Source of the DNA: UBA1724 sp963632245
GTDB lineage: Bacteria > Verrucomicrobiota > Lentisphaeria > Oligosphaerales > Oligosphaeraceae
Direction: 5' to 3'
Length of the DNA stretch: 25,032 bases
NCBI GenBank assembly: GCA_963632245.1
Contig: CAVGTF010000014.1
Coordinates: forward strand, 1 to 25,032
The notes below the pieces were generated by a model that saw only the letters and a list, made by a program, of their open reading frames with translations, was not told the origin of the DNA and ran no database searches. The translations under genes and the position numbers were made by a program. Of this stretch, positions 13,284 through 25,027 are shown piece after piece (positions within the stretch are counted from its first letter, which is position 1; each line of letters begins with the position of its first letter).

Positions 13284-16200
13284 ATGAGAAATACTAGCCA
13301 GTTCAAAAACCGGAATTTCCGGCTCTCCGCGCCGCTGAGAGCCATCTCCGCCCTGATGGCCGCAATCATGTTCTTCTGGCCCGTCACCCCCGTGCTGGCA
13401 CGGGATCTGCCTACTGGTGCCAATGTGGTGAAGGGACAGGTCTCCATTACCATCAACGGCAAGACCATGACCATTGACCAGGCTACCGCGAAGGCCATCG
13501 TCAACTGGGAGTCCTTCGACGTGGGCAAGGGCTACACCGTCGACATCAGCCAGATCTCCAAGAATGCGGCCATGCTGGCACGCGTGGTCGGCAAGACCTC
13601 CTCTGAGATCTACGGCGCCCTGAAGGCCACCGGCGGTCTCTATCTGGTGAACCCCAACGGAATCCTCTTTGGTTCCGGCGCGGTCATCGATGTGAATAAG
13701 CTCATCGCCTCTACCTACGACATCAGCGACGATGACTTCTGGGGCGGAAATCTCCGCTTCCAGGGCGATTCCACCGCCAGCGTCATCAACAACGCCGTCA
13801 TCAACGCCGAGTCCGCTGCGCTGATCGCCAAGAATGTGGAGAACCACGGCGTGATCAATGCCGCAAATGGCCAGGCCGCCCTCATCGGCACCACCGCCAA
13901 GACCATCCAGCTGGATAACTTCGGCAACGGCGGAAAGCTCTCCATCGATCTCTCCGGACTCCTGGTGTCCTCCACCGACGCCACCGTCGTCAATGACGGC
14001 ACCATCAACGCCCAGGGCGGCGATGTGGTCCTCACCGCCGACGCCGGACGCGGCGTGGTCGATGCCGAAAATGGCGCCGTCACCGCCAAGACCGCCGAGT
14101 TCTCCGGACGGAACTCCGCCCTGGGACACCTGGGTGCCCTCGATGTCGAAAGCGTCCTCCTGGATCCCGTCGCCTACCTCGAAATCGGAAATGGCTCCGC
14201 CAACGGGAGCGAGGGAGAGGTGAAGTATAACAATGAGGAAACATCCGTCAATGCCTCGACGACCATTCGCGTGCTGGTGAGTGAATTTAATAAGGACGAG
14301 GATACGAACGAAAAATTCACTCCCGAAAAAGATGAGTCCGGAAACGAAAAATACAGCTACACTGTCTGCGATGCGGACGGCAATGGCTGGACCTTTACGA
14401 ATTCTGAGGCTGAGAAAGATAAGGATAACAATATCGTTGCCTACATCTTCAGCGATCCTGTCCTGACCTACTACAACGCCTCCAACATCACCGCCGAGTT
14501 GCAGACCCACGATTTGGGACTCACCTACGAGTCTAGTGGCGTTGACAGTAAGACTGGCTGGACGGAGGGCAGCATCAGTCTGCTGAACGAAGTCACCTTC
14601 GGCGGCACCTACGACCTGAGCCTGAAGTCCCTGACTGACTACATCGTCCTGAATGGCTCTGCCGAATTCCAGAATCCCGGTACCCTGACTTTGGATGGCG
14701 CCAAGGGCCTGAAGCTCAATAATAGCACTGGCTTGAATGCCCTGGGCGATGTCGTCATCAAGGGCACCCAGAATGGCGCCGTGGTGGGCAACAGCCTGGG
14801 CATTATCGCCGTGGGCAACATTGATATCGACCTGACCACTGACGAAACCAACTCCTTGGGCGGCCTCTCCCTGACCTCCAGCAATGGCTACGTGGTTGTG
14901 GAGCAGGCGCTCTACGCCGGCGATGTCAATGTCACTGCCACCACTGGCAATGTGATTCTTAACGACGTGACTTCTGATGGCGATGTCAGCATCGCCGCTG
15001 TTGCTGGCGATGTGGATGCCCAGGGCATTGCAGCCACTGGCAAAGTGGATGTGGGCGCCCAGGAGGGCGATCTGACGGTCGAGGGCGCGGTCTCTACCAC
15101 CGGCGCCAACGAGCTGTCTCTCTATGCAGGCCGTGATCTGAAGGCCACCGGCGACATCACTGCCGAGAAAGACGGCGCCACGGTGACTGTGGTTGGCAAG
15201 AACAACGCCACTGTCACTGGAAATGTCTCCAGCAACGGAAATATCACTGTGAGCGCAACCGAGGGTGATGTGACCCTTGGTACCAATGCTACCGAAACAA
15301 CGGTCGCCTCCACCAAGGGCGTCGTGCAGGTCACTGCCGGCCAGAATGTGAACACCCTGTCCGGAAGCACCATCACCGCCGGTGGTGGAATCAACCACGG
15401 TTTCAAGCAGACGGGCGTGATTGTCACCGCCGCCAACAAGGCGAATCTGGCTGGTGACATCAAGGCGACGCAAGGCGTTGTCCTGACTAGTAGCGTGGGC
15501 AGCATGACTGTCTCCGGCGATGTGGAGTCCGAGAAAGGCGAGGTCAATATGAGTGTTGGCCGTATCGCCACTGTCAGCGGAAAGGTGAATGCGGCGGGCA
15601 CCGCCACCATTTACGCCAAGGACAATATCACCATCTCCAATGACATCACCGCTGGCGCCGTTATGGCGAATACCCTCAGCGGCAATCTGACCGTCTCCGG
15701 CGCGACTACCACCATCACGGCGAATGGCACGAACAATGGCCAGGATATCATCTTGGGCGCCGACGACGGCGATGTCACGGTTGAGGGCGCGCTTAAGGCA
15801 GATGACAATAACCGTATCTCCGTTTTGGCTAAGAACAACGCCATCATCGGCGGCACTGTCAGTGCCGGATATGTCTCCCTGGTTGCCGAGTCCGGCGATC
15901 TGACGGTGTCGAAGGATGTGACCGCCAAGAGCGATTCTCTGGCGCTGGAGGGCGGTCAGGACGTGACGGTCGATGGCGTGCTGCACTCTGAAAAGGAGGT
16001 GGAGATCAGCGCCGGACACAATGTGACTCTCAATAAGGACGTCACTGCTCTGCAGGTGGAGGTCACCGCCACTCACGGCAGCATCACGACTGCACAGCCT
16101 ACGGAGGAAGATCCCACTCTTCCTCTCGTCAATATCACAGCCGAAGACGGTAGCGTCGTCCTCAGCGCGGGCGAGGATATCACCCTCGGAAATGTCTCTG

Positions 16201-19200
16201 CCGCTGTCTTGACTGAAGCTGAAGCGGCACATACCGATGTGACTAAGGGCGATGTGGAGATCAGCGCTGGAAACAACGTCAATATTTCTGGCAAGGTGAC
16301 CGCCCACGACGGCATCCTGAATCAGGGCGGCCATGCGCAGATCTACGCGCAGAATAACGCGACCATCAGCGGCGAAGTGAATGCGGACACCGTGGCGGTT
16401 TCCGCAATCGCTGGCGACGCGACTCTGGGGGAAAATGTGTACGCGAAGAATGCCATCACTGTCAACGCCGGCGAAAATGTCTATGCCTCCAGCGGCTTGA
16501 AGTCCACTGATGGCGATGTGATTGTCAATGCCACAAACGACGCCGTTCTGGAAGCCGTCAGCGGCAAGTCCGTTACTCTGACCGCTACCAATGGCGATCT
16601 CTCCAACATTGGCGTTGTGGAGGCCACCGGCAAGGCCGAGGACTTCCAGGGCGACGTCACGCTGACCGCCGGCAAGAATATCACTACCAATAGCGCTGTC
16701 ACGGCCTCTGAAAACGTCACGCTGACCGCCGGTCAGAACATCACCACCAATAGCGATGTCACGGCATCTGAAAACGTCACGCTGACTGCCAATGACAACG
16801 CCATCATCGGCGGCAGTGTCCAGGGTGCCACCGTGGTTGTCGATGCCCTCCAGGGCGATATCGCGGTGGATGGCGTCGCAGGATCCATCGAGGCCACCGG
16901 CGAGATGGGCATCACTCTGACCGCCGACCAGGATGTCATCTACTCCACCACCACTGCCACCAAGGGCGCAGTCACCATCACCGCCGGACGGAATGTCCAG
17001 GGTGCCGACCGCGCCACTCCCGCGATCTCCGGCGACGCCGGCGTCACCGTGAACGCCAACAATGGCAGCGCAGTTCTCTACGATGTCACTGCCACGAATG
17101 GCGCGATTCAGGTCAATGCCCTGGAGAATGTTGCCCTGAATGGCGATGCCACAGGTGCCAATGTCTTCGTCGATGCCTTCCAGGGTGATCTGACTGCCAA
17201 TGGTACCATCGATGCCACTGCGGGTACCGTCGAACTGACTGCCGGCCGTGACGCCAATATCACTGACGAGGTCACCGCCGTCGAGACCGCCACGATTGCC
17301 GCCAAGAACAACGCCACTGTCGGCGCTGTCGAGGGCGCGGGTGTGACCATCGCTGCCACTGAGGGCAATCTGATTGCCAATGGTGACATCACGGCCACCA
17401 ATGGTAACGCAATGCTGACCGCCGGCCAGGATGCCGAGGTCACTGGCGCGGTCACGGCCGAGATGGGCGTCGCCGAGATCACTGCCAACGACAACCTCGC
17501 CGTCAACGGCGATATCAACGCCATCTCCGCCACTCTGACTGCCATCGAGGGCGATGTCCAGACTCTGGGCGAGATCACTGTCACGGGTGAGGATGGTCTC
17601 AAGGTCGAGGCGGGCGAGGATGCCGCTATTGGTCTCGGAGTGTCTGCCGAGAATGGCGAGGTCTCCGTTATTGCCCGGAACGACGTGTCCATCGATGACG
17701 CCGTCATCGCCAAGAACGTCTCCCTCACTGCCACTGATGGCAGCGTCAAGGTCAGTGATTTGGGAAGTGTTGATGCCGCCGAGGATGCCACTCTGACTGC
17801 CGGCAAGGATGCCGTGATCGAGGGGGCGGTTGGCGCTACTGCCGCCGTCAGCATCACCGCTCGCGAGAACGCCTCTGTTTTGGCGGAGGTGGGCGGCCAG
17901 AGTGTGGAGATCGAGGCTACTGATGGCGACCTGTTCTACAATGCCGACATCAAAGGCACCGACAGCATTGAGCTGACCGCCGGCAATGATGTCATCGGCG
18001 AGGCCGCGGGCAACATCGCCGCCGGATTTGGTNNNNNNNNNNGGATTTGGTGGCGTGACCATCGAGGCCGGCCGCGATGTGACCAACGAGGCTGGCACCG
18101 CCATCACCGCCGCTGGCACTGGCATCAAGGTCGAGGCCGGACGCGACATCGAGATGAATGCCGTCCAGTTCGCTGGCGACGAGAGTTCCATTGAGAACCT
18201 CGCCAAGAACAACCTGACGGTCAATGGCGCAATCGCCGCCGGCAATGGCGTGAAGCTGACCGCCGAAGAGGGCAATGTGGTTGTGGATGCCAGCCAGACC
18301 TCCGAGGCTGTCGAGACCGTCGAGGCGGGCGTCAAGGCCACCACTGGTAATATCGAGGTCTCTGCTGGCAAGGACGCGCAGCTCGCTGGCGCTCTCACCG
18401 CCGTGGATGGCGATGTCATCGCCGAGGCCGCGGAGAATCTGGAGGTGCTGGCCGCCATCAATGCCTCCAACAATGTCGATCTGACCGCCACCGCAGGCGA
18501 TGCACTGGTCTATGCCGACGTGACTGCCGCCGATGGTGACATCGATGTCTTCGGTGGAAAGGATGTCATCACCACTGGCATTCAGACTGCTGAGAATGGC
18601 GTGGTCACCGACTGGGCTGTGAACAACCTGGATGTCCAGGGCGAGATCCAGGCCACTGATGTGACTCTGACTGCCACCGAGGGCAACGCCACCATCTCCG
18701 CTGACGTCACCGCCTCCGAGAAGGATGTGGTCGTGACCGCCGGAAAGGACGCCTCCATCGATGCCGCTCTCGCTGCTGAACAGGGCGCCATCGAGGTTAC
18801 CGCCAAGAACAACGCCGAGGTCGGTGAAATCACCGCCAAGAATGTGACTGTCGAGGCCACCGAGGGCGATCTGACCGCCGAGGGCGCCATCACCGCCACC
18901 GAGGGCGATGCCAAGCTGACCGCCGGTCAGGATGCCGAGATCGCTGGCGCGGTCACTGCCACCGGAGTCGCCGAGATCACCGCCGGCCGCGATGTCGAGA
19001 TCGCTGGCGCGGTCGCCGCTGAGAATGGTTCCGTCAAGGTCACTGCCAAGAACAACCTCGATGTCAAGGAAGACATCACGGCCACCGATGTGACCCTGAC
19101 CGCCGCCGAGGGCGATCTGACCACCTCCGAGGAGGCCGTCATCACCGCCACCGAGGGCAATGCCACTCTGACCGCTGGCAATGATGCCGAGATCAAGGCC

Positions 19201-22200
19201 GCTGTCACTGCCACCACAGGCTCCGCCATCATCACCGCCGGCAAGGATGCCGATGTGGATGGCGCTATCACCGCCGCCGAGGATGCCGCGGTCACTGCCA
19301 AGAACAACGCCACCGTTGGCGAAATCACCGCCAAGAATGTGACTGTCACTGCCACCGAGGGCGATCTGGCTACCGAGGGCACCATCACCGCCAACGAGGG
19401 CTATGTCGAGCTGACCGCCGGCAAGGATGCCGAGGTCGCAGGCGCCGTCAAGGCCGAGAATGACTATGTCCTTGTCACCGCCAAGAACAACCTGGATGTG
19501 AAGAACACCATCGATGCCAAGGTCATCAGCCTCGAGGCCACCGAGGGCGATCTGACCACCTCCGCCGATGCGGATCTCACCGCCAAGTACTACACCATGG
19601 TCATGGCTGGCAACAGCGCCACCCTCCAGGGCGACATGACCGCAGGTTCCAGCGTGGAGGCGTATACGCAGAATGGCGACCTGAATGTCTACGGCAACAC
19701 CACCGTTACCAATGGCGCTGTGGTCTTCTCCGCCGGCCGCGACATGACGAACGCCGGTACCATCGATGCCGGAATCGTGCAGCTCTTCGCTGAGCGCGAT
19801 GCGACCAGCGCAGGCGACATCACCGCCGATGAGGACTTCGGCACGGTCCAGGTCCAGGGCAAGAACAACGCCACCGTCACTGGCAGCATCCTCAGCCATC
19901 TGGATGTCACGGTGACTGCCACCGAGGGCGATGCGACCGTGCAGAACACGATCACTTCCGAGGCCGGTTACGTGACGGTCTCCGCCGGAAAGGATGCCTC
20001 TATCGAGGCCGCCATCTCCGCCGAGAAGGGCACTGCTGGCGTCTACGCCCAGAACAACGTGACTGTTGAGGACACCATCGACGCCAAGAACGTCGTCCTG
20101 AACGCCACCGAGGGTGATCTGACCACCTCCGAGAATGCGGTCATCACCGCCGCCAAGAACGCCAAGCTGACCGCCGGACAGGATGCCACCATCGGCGCTG
20201 CTGTCACCGCCAGCGACGGAAATCTCATCGTCAATGCCGGCCGCAACGCCGAGCTGGATGGCGCTCTCTCCGCCGAGAAGGGCACCGTCAAGGTCACCGC
20301 TGCGAACAACGCCGAGGCCAATGCCGCCATCACTGGCGAGACCGTGATCATCACCGCCACCGAGGGCGATCTGACCACCTCCGAGGAGGCCGTCATCACC
20401 GCCACGACCGGCGACGCCACTCTGACCGCCGGCAATGATGCCGAGATCAAGGCCGCTGTCACTGCCACCACAGGCTCCGCCATCATCACCGCCGGCAAGG
20501 ATGCCGATGTGGATGGCGCTATCACCGCCGCCGAGGATGCCGCGGTCACTGCCAAGAACAACGCCACCGTTGGCGAAATCACCGCCAAGAATGTGACTGT
20601 CACTGCCACCGAGGGCGATCTGGCTACCGAGGGCACCATCACCGCCAACGAGGGCTATGTCGAGCTGACCGCCGGCAAGGATGCCGAGGTCGCAGGCGCC
20701 GTCAAGGCCGAGAATGACTATGTCCTTGTCACCGCCAAGAACAACCTGGATGTGAAGAACACCATCGATGCCAAGGTCATCAGCCTCGAGGCCACCGAGG
20801 GCGATCTGACCACCTCCGCCGATGCGGATCTCACCGCCAAGTACTACACCATGGTCATGGCTGGCAACAGCGCCACCCTCCAGGGCGACATGACCGCAGG
20901 TTCCAGCGTGGAGGCGTATACGCAGAATGGCGACCTGAATGTCTACGGCAACACCACCGTTACCAATGGCGCTGTGGTCTTCTCCGCCGGCCGCGACATG
21001 ACGAACGCCGGTACCATCGATGCCGGAATCGTGCAGCTCTTCGCTGAGCGCGATGCGACCAGCGCAGGCGACATCACCGCCGATGAGGACTTCGGCACGG
21101 TCCAGGTCCAGGGCAAGAACAACGCCACCGTCACTGGCAGCATCCTCAGCCATCTGGATGTCACGGTGACTGCCACCGAGGGCGATGCGACCGTGCAGAA
21201 CACGATCACTTCCGAGGCCGGTTACGTGACGGTCTCCGCCGGAAAGGATGCCTCTATCGAGGCCGCCATCTCCGCCGAGAAGGGCACTGCTGGCGTCTAC
21301 GCCCAGAACAACGTGACTGTTGAGGACACCATCGACGCCAAGAACGTCGTCCTGAACGCCACCGAGGGTGATCTGACCACCTCCGAGAATGCGGTCATCA
21401 CCGCCGCCAAGAACGCCAAGCTGACCGCCGGACAGGATGCCACCATCGGCGCTGCTGTCACCGCCAGCGACGGAAATCTCATCGTCAATGCCGGCCGCAA
21501 CGCCGAGCTGGATGGCGCTCTCTCCGCCGAGAAGGGCACCGTCAAGGTCACCGCTGCGAACAACGCCGAGGCCAATGCCGCCATCACTGGCGAGACCGTG
21601 ATCATCACCGCCACCGAGGGCGATCTGACCACCTCCGAGGAGGCCGTCATCACCGCCACGACCGGCGATGCCACTCTGACCGCCGGCAATGATGCCGAGA
21701 TCAAAGCCGCTGTCACTGCCACCACTGGTTCCGCCACCATCACCGCCGGCCGCGATGCCGATGTGGATGGCGATGTCACCGCTGGCGAGACCGCTACCAT
21801 CGCCGCCAAGAACAACGCGACGATCACCGGCAAGGTCACTGGCAAGGTCGTCGACATCGACGCCGCCGAGGGCGATCTGGCTGTGGAGAACGACGTCGAG
21901 GCCACCGAGGGCAGTGTGACCATGGATGCCGGCAAGGATGCCGAGGTCCTGGGTAATGTCAAGGCCGCCACCAGCGCCGAGATCACCGCCAAGGACAACG
22001 TCACCACCCAGGGCACCGTTGATGGCAAGAGCGTGAGCATCGAGGCCACCGAGGGCGATCTGCTGGTCAATGGCGCGGTCACCGCCACCGAGGGCAATGC
22101 CGCTCTGGTCGCCGGCAAGAACGCACAGGTCAATGCGGCGGTCGCCGCCGAGAATGGCCTGGTTGATGTCTACGCCAACGACAACGCGACGATCAATGCC

Positions 22201-24732
22201 ACCCTCACCGGTGCAGATGTGACCGTCGAGGCCGTCGAGGGCGACCTGACTACCACCGAGGGCGCAGTCATCACCGCCAAGACTGGCGATGCCACTCTGA
22301 CCGCGGGCAATGACGCCACCATCGGTGCCGATGTCATCGCCGAGCAGGGCAACATCACTGTCAACGCCGGCCGCGATGCCGAGGTCGCTGGCGCTCTGAC
22401 TGCCGAGAATGGCACCGTCGAGGTCACCGCCAAGAACAACGCCGAGGTCTCCGAGGATGTCACCGCTCAGGATGTGGCGATCGAGGCCACCGAGGGCGAT
22501 CTGGAGGTCACCGGCGCCGTGAAGGCCACCGATGGCGATGCCGTCCTGACTGCTGGACAGGATGCTAAGGTCACGGGTGATGTTACCGCTGAGAATGGCG
22601 ATGCTACCATCACCGCCAAGAACAACGCCACCGTGGAGAACACCACCACCGCTAAGGAGGTGACCATCACTGCCACTGAGGGCGACCTGGATGTGGATGG
22701 CACTGTGAAGGCCACCGATGGCAATGCCGTCCTGATTGCTGGCGACGACGCCTCGGTCGTGGGCACTGTCACTGCCGAGAATGGCGATGCCATCATCACC
22801 GCCAAGGACAACGCGGAGGTCTCCGCGGATGTCACCGCCAAGAATGTGACGGTCACCACCACCGAGGGCGATCTGACCTCCTCTGGCGCCATCGAAGCCA
22901 CCGAGGGCAATGCCACTCTGAACTCCGGTGCCGAGATGGAGCTCTCCGGAACCATCACCGCTCAGGAGAATGTGGATCTCGATGCCGCTGACGGCCTGGA
23001 GACCTCCGCTACCATCCTGGCCAAGAAGGGCGATGTGACCGCCGACGCCGGCGAGTCCTTCCAGAGCACCGGCGCCATCGAGGCTACCGAAGGCTCCGTG
23101 AAGATCACCGCTCAAGATGACGCCGCCATTGCCGCCACCGTGAAGGCCGGCGAGGATATCGACGTCACCGCCGTCACTGGCGATCTGGCCACCACCGCCG
23201 AGGGCGATCTCACCGCCGAGAATGGCGACATCGAGCTCACTTCCGAGCGTGGCGAGGTCAGCCTCTCCGGCGACGCCAAGGCCGAGAATGGCGATGTGAC
23301 TGTGGAGGCCGAGAAGAACGCCACGGTTGCCGAGACCTCCGAGGTCCTGGCGCAGAATGTGACGGTCGACTCCGCCTCCGGCGACATCGTCAACGAGGGC
23401 ACCATCGAGGCGCAGGGCACCGAGGACTCCAAGGTCACTCTCGACGCCGGCAAGAACGTCCTCAACGAGGGCGAGATCCAGGCCGACAAGTCCGTCGAGA
23501 TCGCCTCCGGCGAAGACACCGTGAACACCGGTTCCATCCAGGCCGGCACTGAGGCCACCGAGCCCTTCACCGAGGGCAGCGTCATCGACTTCAAGGCCGG
23601 CGGCGATGTGACCTCCGAGGGCACCCTGGCCGCCGAGACCATCAATGGCCTCGCCAACGGCGATATCACCATCTCCGGCGATGTGGATACCGATAACCTC
23701 GATCTCCATACCCTGGATGGCGACGGCGATATCGATGTCACCGTGGATTCCGATATCGACAACGTGACTCTGGCCACCGATGGCGACGAGTCCGACATCT
23801 CCTACGTCGGCAAGAATGTCGATAAGCTGAACGCCGAGGCAAATGGTCAGGATTCCGATATCGCCATCACCGGTGAGGATCTGAATGTGGAGACCGCCAT
23901 TGCCCACGACGGCAATGTGGATATCACTGGCAATGACCTGAATCTGGGTGAGGTCGGTGCTTACGAGATCGACAAGGTCACTGGTCTGGCCGGCGTCGCC
24001 CACTACGCCAACATCAAGGCCTCTGGCGATGTCAACATCGAGAAGAGCGTCACTGCCGATGCCTATGTGGTCATCGACGCCGAGGGCGCTATCACCGATA
24101 GCGACAACGCCGTCATCACCAGCGGCGACGACACCACCCTGGTCTCCGGCGACCACATCGGCGATGTTACCAACAACAACCCCATCCAGGTTGAGGTCGG
24201 CGGCAAACTCACCGTCAACGCACAGCCCGGCACTCCCGAAACCACCCACTTCGCCTTCATCGAGGGCAATACCGGTGATAACGAGATCCATACCGACAAC
24301 GACAAGCTGCCCGGCGCAGTCATCTTCAACTCCGTGCCCTGGATGGGAACCGAGAAGCAGATGGGCCGACTGGATCGCAGCTACTCCGAGAAGTTCGCTT
24401 CTCTCAACGCACTGCTGGGAATCTTCAATCTCTCCAACCCCATCAGCAGCACTCTGCGCTACTTCCCCCACACCGCTCTGGCCACCGAGGGATACACCAA
24501 CGCACCTGCTAAGGGCATCGAGATGATCCGCATGACCGGCGAAAAGGGCGGAACCATCCAGGGACTGCCCGAGGGACTCACGCCCAACACCATCTCCAGC
24601 ATCTCCGAGTTCGAGGAGTCCTTCTTCTGGCCCTTGCTGGATGATGAGGCCGAATCCGAAGAGGAAGCGCCCGTCGAGGCTCCCGCCGAGACCCCCGCAC
24701 CCGCCGCTGAAGAGACCGTCGGCGAACTCTAA
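13284..24732 (+). CDS. TpsA: giant filamentous-haemagglutinin-type exoprotein (gap-interrupted, probably intact)
   Basis: After removing an assembly artefact at 18033-18042 the gene encodes about 3,809 residues. An extended signal peptide (1-39, cut near PVLA) precedes a TPS secretion domain with the family motif NPNGILFG (123-130) and NHGVINAANGQAALIG. Most of the protein is a Thr/Val/Ala/Asp/Glu-rich beta-helix repeat in which ATEGDL, LTAGKDAE and TAKNN-like strings recur with a period near 62 residues, about three helical rungs. Residues about 312-397 are a Lys/Glu/Asn-rich insertion with DADGNGW and the only Cys I noticed. Residues about 1959-2376 are repeated almost perfectly by 2377-2794. 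The C-terminus (FFWPLLDDEAESEEE, then an APVEAPAETPAPAAE-type tail) has no recognisable anchor or toxin domain. It is probably a surface or released adhesin secreted by the upstream TpsB. The start at 13284 has a good ribosome-binding site; a TTG at 13254 is less likely. Confidence 0.9.
18033..18042. other. Assembly gap (10 N) flanked by a 9-bp duplication
   Basis: ggatttggt occurs immediately before (18024-18032) and after (18043-18051) the Ns. As given, the reading frame shifts by one across the gap. Deleting one copy plus the Ns (19 bases) joins GNIAAGFG to GVTIEAGRDV in a single frame and makes the gene length divisible by three (11,430 bp). The gap is therefore most likely two overlapping contig ends placed side by side. 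Confidence 0.9.
19177..21668 (+). repeat. In-frame 1,254-bp tandem duplication inside TpsA
   Basis: 19177-20414 and 20431-21668 appear identical at the nucleotide level wherever I compared them, with an offset of 1,254 bp (418 codons). The join regions differ by a few bases (positions 19176/20430 and 20415/21669), which bounds the perfect part at about 1,238 bp. A third, partial and diverged copy follows (from about 21670). The identity includes synonymous sites, implying a very recent duplication or gene conversion. Confidence 0.93.
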
Positions 24733-24745
24733 GGAGTAGACACAT

Positions 24746-24790
24746 AAAAAAGGGCCCCATGCGCAAACCAGCGCATGGGGCCCTTTTTTT
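24746..24790 (+). terminator. Rho-independent terminator of the secretion operon
   Basis: aaaaaagggccccatgcgc (24746-24764) pairs with gcgcatggggccctttttt (24771-24789) around aaacca, giving a 13-bp GC-rich stem with A and T runs on either side. It starts 13 bp after the TpsA stop and could work in both directions. Confidence 0.97.
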
Positions 24791-24792
24791 GT

Positions 24793-24813
24793 AATGAGGA
24801 ATGAGGAGTGAGG
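24793..24813. repeat. Heptamer repeat (aatgagg)3
   Basis: Two perfect aatgagg units and one agtgagg, directly after the operon terminator. Same family as the repeat at the ATPase/permease junction (2844-2857). Confidence 0.85.
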
Positions 24814-24937
24814 AGTTGTGGCCACTCTGCAGTGGGCCTTGCCGCCCGTTTCAGGGCGGCAAACCGCCGGCGGCGCTAGAGGGCGCCGCAATTGCAAATT
24901 AGGAGTTTATGCCTACGAAGGCGCAGTGTGCAATGTG

Positions 24938-24990
24938 CGGTACCGCCGGTAAGCGGAAGGGCATAGGCGGGGGCATTGGGGGCGTGGCGC
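24938..24990. repeat. Dispersed GC-rich repeat (ggtac..gtaag.ggaagggc), copy 2
   Basis: Diverged counterpart of 10448-10500: ggtaccgccggtaagcgg, aagggcatagg, cgggggcattgggggcg. It is preceded by a gccgccc/gggcggc hairpin near 24842-24860 and two heptamer units at 24924-24937. I see no gene between 24733 and the window end. Confidence 0.6.
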
Positions 24991-24999
24991 CTACGGCAG

Positions 25000-25027
25000 C
25001 AATGTGCAATGTGCAATGGGCAATGGG
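25000..25027. repeat. Heptamer repeat (caatgtg/caatggg)4
   Basis: Two caatgtg followed by two caatggg units at the very end of the window; two further related units (cagtgtg, caatgtg) lie at 24924-24937. Confidence 0.85.

Noticed and set aside
17986..18042. TpsA as two separate genes or a frameshifted pseudogene
   Set aside because: The 9-bp duplication beside the Ns explains the frame change, and no ribosome-binding site or signal peptide exists for a second gene.
13041..18491. Open frame of 1,816 codons on the minus strand opposite the TpsA head
   Set aside because: Same shadow effect; it also overlaps the end of TpsB and crosses the N gap, and has no start signals or recognisable motifs.
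19177..21668. Duplication as a CRISPR array or mobile element insertion
   Set aside because: The copies are contiguous, in frame and part of the protein repeat pattern; there are no spacers, transposase or inverted ends.
17992..24897. Open frame of 2,301 codons on the minus strand opposite TpsA
   Set aside because: It is the shadow of a highly repetitive, codon-biased gene; its translation is a Gly/Ile/Leu/Asp-rich periodic string with no domain, it crosses the gap and it runs through the operon terminator.
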